Assembly: GCA_030248295.1 (NCBI GenBank)
Contig: JASANH010000202.1
Location: 1 to 64,000 of the forward strand
DNA: 64,000 nucleotides
Direction of reading: 5' to 3'
Source: Mesodorylaimus sp. YZB2_4
Lineage: Eukaryota; Nematoda; Enoplea; Dorylaimida; Dorylaimidae
Part shown: piece by piece, positions 47,517 to 59,990 of the stretch
How positions within the stretch are numbered: position 1 is the first letter of the stretch
How the letters are laid out: every line of letters begins with the position of its first letter
Position numbers and translations under genes: made by a program
Notes under the pieces: generated by a model
What the model was told of the DNA's origin: nothing
Database searches by the model: none
Seen by the model: the letters and a program-made list of their open reading frames with translations, nothing else

Positions 47517-48329
47517 CTAGCGAAGTGATCGTTTGACCAATCGAACCAATCGTTCATACACTCCACCCATCCAGGGTGCCCGTTCTGGAATAAACGTCCA
47601 TCGGATACCAAGATTGCTGACATAGGACAGTACATTGTCGTCCTTCGTGGCTGTATGCCACAAGTCTTCCACAGCTGACTTTGTCAGTTTGAATTGCGCA
47701 GCATTATCGGACAAAATATGGGAAGGTGTGCCACGTCTAGAGATGAGCCGGCGGAAGCAGAACAGAAATTGATCAGCAGTCAAATCTTCCACCAGCTCCA
47801 AGTGGACTGCCCGCGTGCTCATGCATGTAAATAAGCATATCCAGACCTTTTTCGCGTCTTGACCTTGTTTGATGTAAAGTGGACCTAGATAATCCAAGCC
47901 AGTAAATGTGAACGGTGCGGTCTCTCGGACCCGTGAGGCAGGAAAATCTAGCATTGGCGGCGGAATATATGGTCCCCCTTCGGCCTTCTTGCAGGTCAGA
48001 CAGGATCTTATGTGCTGACGAACGACGGAACGCCCAGACGGGATCCAAAACGTGTGTCGAATTTGCGATAAGGTATGGGCTGTGCCAGTGTGCAGTAATC
48101 TTTCGTGAAAACTGCGAATGACCAACGTGGTAAATATCCCTTTTTTGGCAGGAGGATCGGATAAACGGCATCTTTCTTGAGATTCGCGTGCTTCAGTCGG
48201 CCTCTGCAGCGCAGGATGCCATCGTCGCCCTTGCAGAGGTTCAAGTGATCCTGGATTGGGCTCCTTTTCCCTTTGTCCATTGCTTGAAACACCTCCGCGA
48301 AATGCTACTCCTGAACGTGCTTGACCCAT
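47517..48329 (-). CDS. BEL/Pao integrase
   Basis: It has an HHCC zinc-binding domain (FHERLLHTGTAHTL..., then SCLTCKK) and an rve core with catalytic residues in GLDYLGPLY, ILSDNAAQF and APWMGGVYERLV (D, D, E). All three acidic residues are visible. The ORF ends in a stop just before DUF5641. Confidence 0.92.
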   Translation of the reverse strand: MGQARSGVAFRGGVSSNGQREKEPNPGSLEPLQGRRWHPALQRPTEARESQERCRLSDPPAKKGIFTTLVIRSFHERLLHTGTAHTLSQIRHTFWIPSGRSVVRQHIRSCLTCKKAEGGPYIPPPMLDFPASRVRETAPFTFTGLDYLGPLYIKQGQDAKKVWICLFTCMSTRAVHLELVEDLTADQFLFCFRRLISRRGTPSHILSDNAAQFKLTKSAVEDLWHTATKDDNVLSYVSNLGIRWTFIPERAPWMGGVYERLVRLVKRSLR

Positions 48330-49260
48330 ACGATCTGTGCTGACTGGATATCGGCAGCAGTCAGGGGCCCTTTATCAGAGCACGTCTTGTCTTTCAATTT
48401 TCGGATAAATCGCAAACTCCATGCGGTGACTCTTAACAACTTCATCAAACTGGAAAATCGATTCTGATCAATGCCCAATGGGCTGGTCCGCGCGTTCGGA
48501 TTGTGTTCAGTATTAAGCATAGAAGTTTCGAATAAAACGCACGGTTTCTGTTCTGAGGAAATTTTCTCCAAAGTAGCTGTATCGATTTTAAACTGCTCAG
48601 CGTCTGGTGTCCATGCTGAGTTGTGCTTCAACAGCCACGGCGGTCCATGCCACCAGAGCGAACTTTCGCTCACTTCGTCCGCATTACACCCCCGGGAAGC
48701 CAAGTCGGCAGGATTCTGATCGGTATGGATGCAACGAAACTGAATTTGCGGAATTTTTCGTAACTGCTTGACACGATTAGTCACGAAAACGGATAGCCTC
48801 TTACTGGATCGAATCCAGTGTAAAACGCATTGAGAGTCCGTCCATAAAAATCGGTTCGTGATGGCCACATTCAATGATTTCTCCACGAATTGCAGCATGA
48901 CTCCCACAACAGATGCGGCTAACAGTTCTAAACGTGGTATGGTAATCGCTCTGGTTGGCGCCAAACGCGACTTTGCGAAGGTCAGATGCGATGAAACGCC
49001 TTTCTGTGACCAAATGCGCAAATACAGTAAACAGCAGCCCCATAGGCCTTCTTCGAAGCATCTGTGAAACAATGTAGCTCATAGACGGTGTCTGGTGCCT
49101 CACTGATAAGTCCAGCGTAACGAGGAACCGAAACAGAATTGACAAGCTCAAGGGCTTCAATGGTTTTTTGCCACTCATCTATCTGGGCAGACGTCAGCCG
49201 ATCATCCCACCCTTGCTTCTCCAACCACAAATTTTGCAGAAAGCTCTTTCCGGGAAGCAA
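48305..49260 (-). pseudogene. BEL/Pao RNase H region (frameshifted)
   Basis: Two overlapping frames (49260-48982 and 49072-48305) carry the Pao connection and RNase H: LHCFTDASKKAYGAAVY, then FLWTDSQCVLHWI and HTDQNPADLASRG. A frame change near 49070 separates them. Confidence 0.88.
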
Positions 49261-49793
49261 GATGGGACTAAACAGGCCTGGGTTCCAGGTCGGCTCAACT
49301 GCATGGTGTCAGATTTTGTATCCCAGGTCATGCCTAGAATCTTCACCAATGATGATTTCACGCGATCAGCTTCAGGGATCGCCATCATGACTTCTGGATC
49401 ATTGGACGTCCATTCTCTCAGATTCAGTGACGCGGAGCTGAACATCTCCTTGGCCTTCTGATAGAAAATATGCGCTTCACCCGCGGACGGTGCACCACTG
49501 ATCAGATTATCCACATACAAATCCCGGAGCAAAGCTAAGGCCATGTCAGAGCCATCTCGGAGTAAGTGGTACTGAATAGTGGCACCAAGCAGAAACGGAC
49601 TCGAGATTATGCCAAATGGCACTCGGGTAAAACGGTAGATTTCGATATTGCCTTCCATGTCCAGCTTTGACGGGTCCTCCAGCCAGAGAAATCGGGTAAC
49701 ATCTCTCGCTGCTGGTTGTAGCCCAATCTGCAGAAACGCTTTCTCGATATCCGCAGTCAACGCGACCTTGTGCAGACGAAATCGCGAAGTCTT
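49261..49793 (-). pseudogene. BEL/Pao reverse transcriptase (5' truncated)
   Basis: It runs from RFRLHKVALTADIEKAFLQI through VPFGIISSPFLLGATIQYHL and the active site YVDN (LRDLYVDNLISGAPS), a form common in Pao elements, to LNLREWTSN and LGMTWD. The segment normally leading to FDPLGLFSP is partly deleted near 49300 with a frame change. The upstream end is cut by the plus-strand LINE. Confidence 0.9.
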
Positions 49794-51825
49794 GAATTTG
49801 GTTTTGGCGAAGAATGCAGCATACAAAAGATGGGTCAGGAGTGGTGACTTGACTGACCACCGGCTTTTCTTGGCTCTTCGGCGTCAGTGTCGTTCTGGAA
49901 TCAAGAAGGCGAAGGCGGACTATATCAAGGAGACGTTCACTAGTGGTCAGTCACCATCGTCATTTTGGTCAGCTTTTCGGCGGCTCTCACCAGATGACCG
50001 CTCTATCCCTGACTTACGAATGGGCCACGACTCTCCTTTGTCCACACCAACCGAAAAGGCGTCTGTTTTGAATGATATGTACTTTCGCTAAAAATTTCAA
50101 TGACACTGATTATGGAACTTACACGCCTCCTCCCCTTGATGTCAACGATCAAATGGATTACTCTGTTACTCCTGCGTTCATTCAGAAAGCAATCCGTCGA
50201 CTTCGTACGAATATTGCTCCTGGCGATGATGGCTTCACTGTCCCGATTTTAAAACAAATTGCACCATCCATCGCCTCAGCCATGGCTGCCCTTTTCAATC
50301 GATCGATGGACAGTGGTCAGTTTCCCTCGATATGGAGACTGGCCAAAGTAATTCCCCTTAGCAAGCCTGGGGGTGATCGAAATTTGCCTTCATCGTACCG
50401 TCCGATATCTCTACTGCCTATTCTGTCCAAAATCTTGTAACGCCACGTTGACAAACTTTTGCGATCTTTTCTGAACCTGTCTGATCAACAACATGGATTC
50501 AGACCACATCGTGGCACAAACGGGGCACTTATTGTCATGAGCCAAAGGATCCACGACTGGCTCCATACTCACAAGGGCGGTTATGTGGCAGGAGTGTACT
50601 TGGATTTGAAAAAGGCATTTGATCAAGTAACTCATTCGAAACTCCTCGCCTCGCTGCAAGCTGACCACAACGTCTCCGCCACATTGCTTCAGTGGATTCA
50701 TTCTTACTTGACTGGTCGCACTCAACGTGTGGTGATCAACAACTCGTCCTCAACAATCACGAGTGTTCCCTCTGGTGTTCCCCAGGGATCCGTCCTGGGC
50801 CCAACGTTATTTATTGCTTTTATTGACCCATTATTGCGCTTTTTCACTGATCAATTCCCAGATTTTTTATTGCAAGCATATGCGGATGATTTGTGCCTGC
50901 TCGTCCCAGCTAAACGCCTGGAAGGTTTATCCGCTCTGGCACAACCTGCTCTTGATTTTATTGATCGATGGATTCGGAAATTTGGCTTAGATTTTAATAT
51001 CTCCAAAACGCAATGCATTGTATATCGTTATCGTCAAGGTGCTTTATCGTCGTCTCCTGAACTACGATTGAGAGGTCAGCGTTTGGAGTACGTCGATCAG
51101 ATCAACTACCGTGGCGTTGTCTTCTCGGCCGACATGGATTTTCTGAACACGTTGCAAAGACAGCCCGCGACGCCTTGTCCATGATTGGCGCACTGACTCG
51201 GAAGCTTGGCCGTCATGTGCACCCGTCAGTCCTTCGAACTGTGTACGAGGCTTGCATCAGGGCACGGTTGGAATATGGAGCCTGTGCTTGGGACCCTATT
51301 CTGATCTCGGACATAAACGAATTGGAACGGGCTCAGCGTTTGGCAGTTCGTCACTGCTTGCGGGACTGGGTGGTCAATTATGATGTGGGTCTTGCCCAAC
51401 TCGGCTGGAGTCGTCTCTATGATCGTCGCAAGAGGCTCAAATTAGTTCAATTTTACAAATTTTATTTTGAGATTCACGACTACCCTTGCACTTTTATTCA
51501 CGTCACTCATTCTCACGCTACTAGGCATGTAAAGCGGCATCAAATAGTCTTACAAACTGATACTCGACAGACTTTTAGCCAAAATTTTTTATTGTCGACG
51601 GGAGTTTTATGGAATGATCTGACGGAAGATGTAGTGTTTTCTAAATTGGCACAGTTCCGTGAAAGTATTTATAAAATGACTTTTTGAGTTCTTTTTTATT
51701 TTATTTGTTTTTATTCATATTTTCACTTATGTTCGTATATTTGGTGTCTGGGGTCCTTGAGTGCGCATCAGCGTTTGACTTCCAGTAAAAATGAATGAAA
51801 AAATGAATGAAAATGTCAATGTTGA
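49793..51825 (+). mobile_element. Plus-strand LINE, 5' truncated, RT intact in outline
   Basis: It starts in the endonuclease-RT linker (AKNAAYKRWV, then SPSSFWSAFRRLSP). RT blocks follow: FPSIWRLAKVIPLSKPGG, SSYRPISLLP, GFRPHRGTN, YLDLKKAFDQVTHSKLL, SGVPQGSVLGPTLF and the active site YADD at about 50878-50889. The C-terminus (RKLGRHVHPSVLRTVYEACI, ending at 51687) matches the minus-strand LINE at 45-46 kb. Breaks are a frameshift at about 50085, an in-frame TAA at 50438-50440 and a frameshift at about 51170. The 3' UTR ends in aatgaatgaaa repeats. The left edge falls inside Pao RT. Confidence 0.9.
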
Positions 51826-51834
51826 AATCGCCAG

Positions 51835-52262
51835 TCACAATCAATCGATTAAACTGCGTGGGAAATGCCCGCAGTAAATAGTTGTGGAGGCTATTTACGG
51901 CCATTCTTGATTTCCTCGGCATGTACACAATGACAGATATGATTGAGGTGGAACCTTGCCCAATGCGAAGAGCTAAAACTTCGATCCCCGCATCTAGAAT
52001 CCCAAATTCTGTGATAGGTTTGGGGCGAGCGACAGGTAAACACTTCCTAACATATGCAGCCACTTTGCCACCTCCACGTTTTCTGCCAAGCCGAAATAAG
52101 GCGTATATCCTGGAATGGCGAGTTCTTAATTGTGGATATTATCATCAATTTTCGTTTCGACCAGACCATACACATCATAGAAACCACCAAGAATTTCCGC
52201 CTGTACATCGAGGCGTTTTCCCAAAATACTGTTAATGTTAGCAAAGCCAATTCGAAAGTTTG
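51835..52262 (-). mobile_element. LINE endonuclease fragment (minus strand)
   Basis: Minus-strand frames show an apurinic/apyrimidinic endonuclease-like domain: FANINSILGKR near the N-terminus, YGLVETKIDD, GGG-like VAAYVRKCLPVA, SVIVYMPRKS and VTGDFNIDI. It has at least one stop, and it abuts the tail of the plus-strand LINE. Confidence 0.7.
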
Positions 52263-55200
52263 AAGTCATTTTGAAATTGTGATGGTAAATAGACCAAAGT
52301 ATAAATGCAAAGAGCTAAGAAATATTGATTTCCAAAAGAAAACACTTCATTTTCAATGGTGAAAAACCAGTTTGCACATAGTGGCATATGCCACTCTCAT
52401 ACCGTCCTGGCAATAAGGCAGAAAACGACTCACTACAGCTCAGTACTACAGGTGAGAGATTAGCAGAGCATAAAGTGGGATTGAATGCTAATTTGAGAGG
52501 AAAAACGGGATTTTCTCATCATAGAATGCCACACCTTATCATTCTTCAGCAGATACAGAGCGAAACATTTCAGCTGCCAATCATGCAGATCCAGCAGTTG
52601 GATCGGATCGGGAACTGATCCATCCCTCAGATCAGTTTTTTGCATACATTTGCAATTTGAGTCTTGTCTTGAATAGCAGAGAAAACTGGCCAGGCCTTAC
52701 ATTCACTCGTATTGGCGCCGTGTCAAATATCCTTCCTGAAATACTCAAAGAAGTTCGAAAAATTCGCAGCCTGAATACCTTGCCCATGAGCTGCAGCACC
52801 GAAATTTTACTTTCCATTTATAGTCACACCTTAGCTATTATCTCACGTTTTTAAAGTCCTGTATTTTTTCTTTATGCTTTGTGTGCATTATGAGTTACTT
52901 ATTATCACACTGAATTTGTCGCACATATTCAGTGTAATGCGACTTTTTCGTTTGAAATTTATGATTTTTTCTGCCGCCTGGCCTGGCCTGGTCCAGAGAA
53001 GAGGGTTTATACAAGGTTGGAAAGGGAAATCGAAAAGCGTCTGTAGCATCTGGTAAAATCAGGGGGAAAGAAACTTTAGAGCCAGTATCAGGTAAAAGTG
53101 AACAGTCGCATTTTGAAGTTCGAATTTGAGAACCTGTAAATCAGTAAATCAGTTCGAATTTGTTTTAGTATGCGATAGCACGAAAAAATCAGGGGAAATC
53201 TGATTTTTGTGTGGAAAACATGAAAAAAATCGAAGAATTATTTTCCGCGCCTTGTACCCTGGAAAATATTCACAATAGTATGCTCACCCCGCAAAAAATT
53301 ATGGGCTCTCACGTCCTTGTTCGCTGAAAACTGTCTATGATCATACTGTTTCAGGTGTAAGTCGGTAAGTTACTTCAGTTAAATTAGTATTGACGTTTCA
53401 GATGTCGAGAACTTGCTGCTAGGAACAAGTTTATTTGATGTTAGTGGCTGCAGGTTAATGGCGCTGGTCTCAGAATCCGGAAATGGGGTACGCGTATATA
53501 ACCCTCCCCCCCGGCAAGCCAAGCGGTCATTGGGCAAAATTGGCCAATTTTCGACCAGATCCTTCCCGTAGACTTGGGCTAATCGTAATTCAAGACCCCT
53601 ATCCCATCCCCACTGGTAGGAATGAACAATCTGCATGCAGTGTCATTCAAGGTCTAATGAGTGTCACCAGCCGCGCCCGGTGACATAAATAAAGCTAGTC
53701 GTTATGGTCTACTTGTCAACCCTAAAACCGCGAGTACATGTGACCAGCCAGTAGCCAGGAAGGATCTTTCTTGATCAACTTTTTTCAGCCTGGACCGACC
53801 TGCTTCGAGGGCGCATCAAACCACATGTACTACCTTCCTAGTTTCATTTCATGAATTTTTTGCTAATTTCACTACTTTTTCAGTCCTGACTCCTCTCCAC
53901 CTGCCCACGATACCCCCTCGAGGACTGGCCGCGTTCGAGCGCATGCAATCTCGAGTGCAAACAGCACCATCCTTCAAAATCTGCCCCCTTTCTCTCAATC
54001 TTCCTCTAAATTCCTTAGTGTGACATTAGCTTGACTAAGATTAGTCCTTTACCCATGTATGGAAAATAATATTTTTTTTGGTGGGTGACAAGCTTTCGTT
54101 CAGAATACATGCTTTAGTATTTCAAAGAAGGCGCTAGTAAAAAATTAACATTGAGTTTTTCAAATATTTTGCAGCATTTTTTTTTCTTACAATATTTTCA
54201 TGCTGTCATTGGGGGCATAACATTTTAAAAAATTTTGTCGGCGCATCCTTCATCCTTAATTATAACCTGAATTTTCTGCCGTTTACTCGCCAAGTTTTTG
54301 ATTCCAATGCGAAGGAAAAACACTTTTTTATTGCATGTTACTCTTCTCTTATTGACGTGACCTCGTTTGTATCCTTAACAAATTAAGTTTTAGTTCGAAT
54401 TGTAATTTCCCGCCGTTAAAGTTTTCTTCTCTGCTGGTGTCTTGTAAGTTTCATGCTCTTAGTGCTACATTAGGAAGGAAAGGGCTAGGATTTTAGATCC
54501 ACTTTCCCATATCTGTGTAACTATGAATATTACGTTGGCGCATTGCATGGCTGATGCAGCGACCCCGTTTTGCTTCTGACACGCGCAAGTATAAGGGAAA
54601 ATGCGAGCACAAACCATTCCTTCGGTCATCCGCTGTTACTGCCAGTCACTCTTCATAACACTGCTTTTCTCTATAAACACCTTTTTTAATTTGAATTTCC
54701 CGCCTTTTTAAAACTATATTTGGCTTTTTCGTGTGTATTTATTGAGTTGATAAGCGTTTCCATGAATCCTTTGATCCCGATCAATCTGTGAGCCATCAAG
54801 TTATATCCTGCAGACTTTATCCGCGTTTTCAAATTTTTTGGTTTTACTGTTCAAATTGACCACCAACAAAAACCGAAACTTTAAACTTTTGCCATAAGTA
54901 ACATATTCCAGTTAGGAATTGCTCCCCCCATCTCCCTGATTCGATTAAGCTATAAAAAATTACCCTGCGCCTCTCCAGACGGTTTTTATGAGGTCGAAAA
55001 GTGCAAGAAATGATAATTTCACCCTAGTTGACCCCCTTCTGAGCACCCTACAACAATTTAAGGCAATACGTGGTCAAAATCAATGCCGAGAGGCACCAGC
55101 AGTGATGTTACCCTGTCGTTTGAACATATAGCTGGATTCCCCGCTCTCAGACAGCTCCCGATCGGCGTTGTGATCTATCGGGTCCATACATACATACCTA

Positions 55201-55400
55201 CTGTAGTTACATACAAACATACATACAAGTACGATGCGGGCACGTTTCTGCCCATAAAAGGATGATCAGTAAAGATTTCAAAAAGATTTTTGGTACGCGC
55301 CTTCTCCAACTAGTCCCCTATGTCCACATGAGTTTTCATCGGTTTTGGCTGCATGGTTCGCGAGTTTTAGCGAAAACAAGAAACCTGGTCGGGTTTTTCG
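52263..55400. other. No recognised gene
   Basis: A/T-rich sequence with only short ORFs. A tRNA-Leu-like fragment (taatggcgctggtctcagaa) lies near 53456. A CATA-type microsatellite (catacatacatacctac) is at about 55188-55230. Confidence 0.4.
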
Positions 55401-55412
55401 CCCTCGCACCCA

Positions 55413-55733
55413 TTGTATGAGTGGGGCCCAAACGGAAAAAGATCGTTCCATGTAAAAGCGATCCATGGGGGCGCATGGATCGCTGTTACATGGAACGATT
55501 TTCCTGTGAAAAAGAAGCTTTGCGATGGGACGATGGCCACGCTCACAGATCAAGGCGTGCCAACAGTCATCTTTCCAACAGGGGAAACCGTGTTTGACAG
55601 CCAGATCCGTCAGATACGGGAAAATGCAAAAGTGCCTTTCGATTTAGTTTCTATGCTCCTTCAAGCGGCGGAGACGCGCCTCGAGTCATTTTTTCGGAGA
55701 ATCACTGGATCGTGCGTTTTACTCGGTGTGTAG
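55413..55733 (+). CDS. Unidentified ORF over a hairpin (106 codons)
   Basis: It is open from 55413 to a TAG at 55733. The second half (VTWNDFPVKKKLCDGTMATL onward) has protein-like composition, but the first half is read through the long hairpin at 55439-55502. No homologue was recognised, and it may be chance or part of a transposon. Confidence 0.25.
   Translation: MYEWGPNGKRSFHVKAIHGGAWIAVTWNDFPVKKKLCDGTMATLTDQGVPTVIFPTGETVFDSQIRQIRENAKVPFDLVSMLLQAAETRLESFFRRITGSCVLLGV
55439..55502. repeat. Near-perfect 29-bp stem hairpin with 6-nt loop
   Basis: The arms 55439-55467 and 55474-55502 (core atcgttccatgta and tacatggaacgat) pair with one internal mismatch (A55456) and one G-T pair. The loop is 55468-55473. 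Confidence 0.9.
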
Positions 55734-57060
55734 AGCGCTGCAAGAGCTTCGTCAAGTTGACCGCTGTTAGTTCACGCTGAACCTACACTCGTGGCGCGAA
55801 GACTGCTGAACGACACCAATATTATGGCTCGACTTGATGGACAAGTATTGGAGATTTGGGCCCCGCTGCATGAAAGCCAGGACAAGTCAACTCATTTAGG
55901 ACGACTATATACCTTGAGTGTATTCGCGTAAGACAAATTCTAACTAGTACGAGTGCAACTCCTCAGGCCAGCTCCCTGAGTCGTCTTGAATCCTTCCCCA
56001 GAACCAGTTTCTAACGTGGCTGGATGGTAGTCGATGTTTTTGATGTGGTCGAAGAAGGTTGGTGCGTTCGAAGCGCGCTTCGAAAATGGCCAACGTTGCA
56101 GTTGAAGAGAGAGAGAATTGGTCAACGTCGATTATATGACTCTCAAAAGATCTCATTATCTCTTGGCTGATCAACGAGCGGAAAAAAGCTGAAATTCAGA
56201 CCTTTCTCTATCGCTGGAGGCTTCACATGCAAGATCGAAGAACAAGCCTGAGGGAAAATCATGGAAGAAAATCATGGAATAGTTAGGTTTCGATGCTGGT
56301 GAGCTTGCAGTTTTGTTATATGTATAAAGGCGGTGACTACGTGGTTGCTCGGAATAGGCCGATCACCTGATCTGGCTCTTGAAATACACCCTCCCATTTT
56401 CCTTCCTGGGTGAAGGCCACAACGCAAACTGAACTTCTCTGACTAATGGGGGCAGACTAGGCGGGTTCTGTTTTAGGGTGAACGACCAAGAAACGCGACC
56501 AGTACGCTCGATCAGGATCCCAAGGATGCTTGTAACAACTGGAAGAAATGGTCTTGCAAGTTTTGGGTGAAGGAACAGTGGGACAACAACCGTGACGCGA
56601 GAATATTGAGGTGCAGGGAAGGTCAGGCTGCATGGACAATATTTTGATGCTCCATGCATACGATGCTGTTGCTTTGACAGGCGAGCTATATCGTCGCGTG
56701 CATTTCCGCAAAGGAAGCCGTCCCAAGCCTTAAAACCAATCTCATCATCGCCAGGTAATCGTTAGCGCCCATTCGATCGCCCACGTCTCGTCCCATTTGC
56801 TTTCCTTCGCCAAGATCAGCGAATAATAAGCCTAGCTCATCGCTTCCGCTTACCAATCGCCTTGGCAACATCAATAATGGGAGAACAAAGCAAGAGATTT
56901 GAGTGATTTAATTTAGCAAGCGGATGAGAAGAAATAAGTGATGAGTATCATGTCTGAATTTAAAGTGTGTATTGTGAATATAACAAGCTAAAGCATAACA
57001 AACAGTTTCATATAGACGACACGACTAACAGCAAGTTAAAACCTAGCTATAGTCGGATTA

Positions 57061-58479
57061 CTCAGTCTAGACCCACTACGACGGGCGGCGCCAGACTGGC
57101 GGGGTGGCCCATGGCCGCGCTAAACACAAAACTAGTAACGAGAGCGCGCCTGAAAACAGGTTTCTTGTATGCTAGGGGCGGCTTTTTTCGAATTCCAAGC
57201 GCCAGATTTGCGATACGTTTTTTTGAGTGAGGCCTTCTAGATAGCCGCATGACATCGAGAAGAACATCTGCACATTGATAAAAGCAGAAAAGCTAATTTT
57301 TTCGAACCCAGCTCGCTTTTGCTTAGTGAATATGTCTTTCGTCTGACTGCACATCCACAAAGCAGGCTGAACTGTCCTTTGCGAACTTTAGCTACGGTAC
57401 CTGCATTGTATAAGTCGTGGTATACAAAAATTATGTAAACTCTACTTATCGCACCAATAATTTTTTTAGGATTAGTTCGCGAAGGCAAACATGGCAACAC
57501 TCATGAGGAAACCGGGCTGCTCAAGGAACCAGATGCCAGCACAAATATTGACATGGACACAAGTATGGATGTAGACGTGAAGATACCAGAAGTCCACCTC
57601 CAATTAATCACAGATTTGGATTTGAATGATTGAGTGGATGCCGGATTAGCGTCAAAACGCACTCAAAAACGCCTGTAAATGGGATCACGCAGGATATGCA
57701 AGTGAGAGAATTTAAGGCCACCCAGGATCATTAGTACCTTGCGCCAGCAGTGCAACAGATCCTCAGTTCAATGCTCAAAAGTTCATGAGGGAAAAAGATT
57801 TGCGTCCTGAATTTCACAAAGATGCAGTGGCACCAATCGAGAAGTTCGATAGGGCCGATGCACAACTTACGATTAGGCAAGCAGTGATCAATGCGAACCT
57901 GGTTTTTTCCGGCTTTAGCACCAATCCTGTCGCGGCTACAGCTGCAGCGTTTAAACTTAATTGTAACACTATAGTAGTGATATCGTCAAGGGCACTTGAG
58001 GAGCTGCAAGCGATTTTGCGACGAAGTCCAAAATGTCGGTACCAGAGAAGTCGCCAGCAGATGCGGCAACTCCCATGAGAAGACGCGGGAAGGCTGATGG
58101 TCAGCTGAGGCAAGTGGTGATCAACGTCCATGTTTAGCACTCTTTCCCCATGTTAAGTACTAACCCTGGGGCAGCAACAGCAGCGGCATGTAAGAACTCT
58201 AATGTTTAAAAACGCTCTTTCTCAGCCAGATAGGTCACCCCAAAACGATTCTTTTCGAGTAGCCATGGTATATGAAATATTGTGGTCCACCACAATAGCT
58301 CGCCCTAAAAGGTCAAAAGTATCCGCCGAGCGCAAAAATCCTCAGCTCCATGTCCTTTTGCTAAAACTCTTCCGCCGCTAGCATACAAGAAACCTGTTTT
58401 CAGGCGCGCGCTTGTTACTAGTTTTGTGTTTCGCGCCCCGCCAGTCTGGCGCCGCCCGTCGTAGTGGGTCTAGACTGAG
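57061..58479. mobile_element. DNA transposon with ~100-bp terminal inverted repeats and TA duplication
   Basis: The arms 57061-57175 and 58378-58479 are inverted copies starting CTCAGTCTAGACCCACTACG, with a 13-bp indel. TA stands on both outer edges (57059-57060, 58480-58481). The interior has only short ORFs (one at 57785-58078) with no DDE motif that I recognise, so it is called non-autonomous. Confidence 0.8.
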
Positions 58480-58829
58480 TAATTTCACCATATGGTTGGT
58501 GCCGCTGATTTTGAATCAAGTCAACGTCCAGGCGCACGCATTTGCTCTCTCATACTGGGCCATCGACAAGTTTTGCGTGCCCCCCCCCCACGAACACCCC
58601 CCACGGATCGATGAATCGAACGAGGCAATGCGGACTTGGACGCTCAGTACATACGCATCGTTTGCCCCACGAAAATATTCGCCTGTAGCCACATTCCGGA
58701 GTGACGATTTTCTTTTTGTTGTTCTGCTGAACTCAGAGCGAAATTTCTCTCTGTTTCATGCTGGATGTAGGGGCCAATCGATTAGTGATAATATCCGTCA
58801 AACGAGCTAAACCCATGTGGCTTACGACA

Positions 58830-58940
58830 CCACGTGCCCCCTCCCCGAAAATCAGTCCATACCGTGCGGACCGACCAATAGGAGTGCGAGCGGCGGCGAG
58901 AGGGCGTGGCTAGGTCGCGCGCGGCACCTGGCTGGACATT
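58830..58940. promoter_or_regulatory. GC-rich promoter-like block
   Basis: Within about 100 bp there is an E-box (cacgtg), a CCAAT box (gaccaatagg), a GC-box-like gagggcgtggc and high CpG density, unlike the flanks. No gene start is recognised on either side, so this is only suggestive. Confidence 0.3.
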
Positions 58941-59935
58941 CGTACAGTGCGCGACATTTTGTATATTTTTTAGGCCGAGAAATATTTTCTTAGAAAAAGA
59001 GCCCGGTGCGTCGATAGCCCCAAGAATTGTGCACAAGATGATGTAAAATTTATTACATAACGCCTCAATCCTGTCGAGCATTCGTGATTTTCCTTTCCGT
59101 GTGGGGCGGATTTTCGCTCGCGTTTTGTAACTAAAATTATTATTATGCGTTTTCGTGACCAATTAAAAAGAAAAACTTCCAGAGGGTCGATGTGCATGCT
59201 TTCAAGCTTTAAAGTCAAGTTTTTTTGCATCGATTTTCGTCCGCGCGATCAAAAGAATTCATAACTTTAGTTTCTTAGAGCATGAACTAAATCCGAAACC
59301 ACATTTTACCTCATTTGGTTTGCCGACTTTGAGAAATTTGAAAATTTTTTGTTTGCGGATTATAAAAAATTTGAGCAAAAAAAATTACGTAGCTAGCATA
59401 ATTATCGATACAATTACGAAGCAAGCAGTTTTCGCAGTGTATTGACAGTTTAAAATTTGATCATGGGACAAAAACGAGAAACCACGCATTATCGAATGCG
59501 TCAAGCGAAAATTAAGAGAAATGCATTACGGAATCTGTACAGGTAACAAATACAATACTGTATACTTTTCAGAAAAGCAGGAGTTTTTGGTGGGTCGAAA
59601 TTTATCTATCAGTTGTGTCTCGCTTCTAAAATCAATATTATGTCCTCGCAGGTGAAGCAAAAGCAAAAACCTGCCACAGGATCCAATTTCGAATTTTTTT
59701 GGGAAATGAAACTGTCGAAACTGCAGAGCAGACAAAAGTAAAAACTGAAGAGCAAAACTAAACAAAAATGCTTATCAGTCAAACAAATACGATCCCAAAA
59801 TGATACAATTGCGTATTCATCCATGACAGCTTTCAGATGGAAAAATTAGAAAAAATGTAGTGTGAAAAATCTTCTAATTTTGGAAAATTTGTCGCGCTGT
59901 GTTCATGTTCATGTTTCACCACATCACCGAACGCT

Positions 59936-59990
59936 TATGCGCACTCGAGGGTGAAGGGACACATTTTACACGGAATGATTTCGCACATCG
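59936..59990 (-). mobile_element. SINE tail fragment
   Basis: gcgcactcgagggtgaaggg and acacattt match the non-tRNA tail of the SINEs at 5345-5490 and 22764-22890. Confidence 0.5.

Larger units (their letters stand above)
43617..49793 (-). mobile_element. BEL/Pao LTR retrotransposon, degenerate, with nested insertions
   Basis: From 5' (right) to 3' (left) it keeps reverse transcriptase, RNase H, integrase, DUF5641, an env-like ORF and an LTR. The gag and protease part is missing because a plus-strand LINE begins at about 49793. The 3' internal region is split by another LINE (about 44830-46152). Frames are broken at several places, so it is inactive. Confidence 0.9.

Noticed and set aside
49648-49793. 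Plus-strand ORF upstream of the LINE linker
   Set aside because: This part is antisense to the Pao reverse transcriptase (ALTADIEKAFLQI), so the frame is a shadow.
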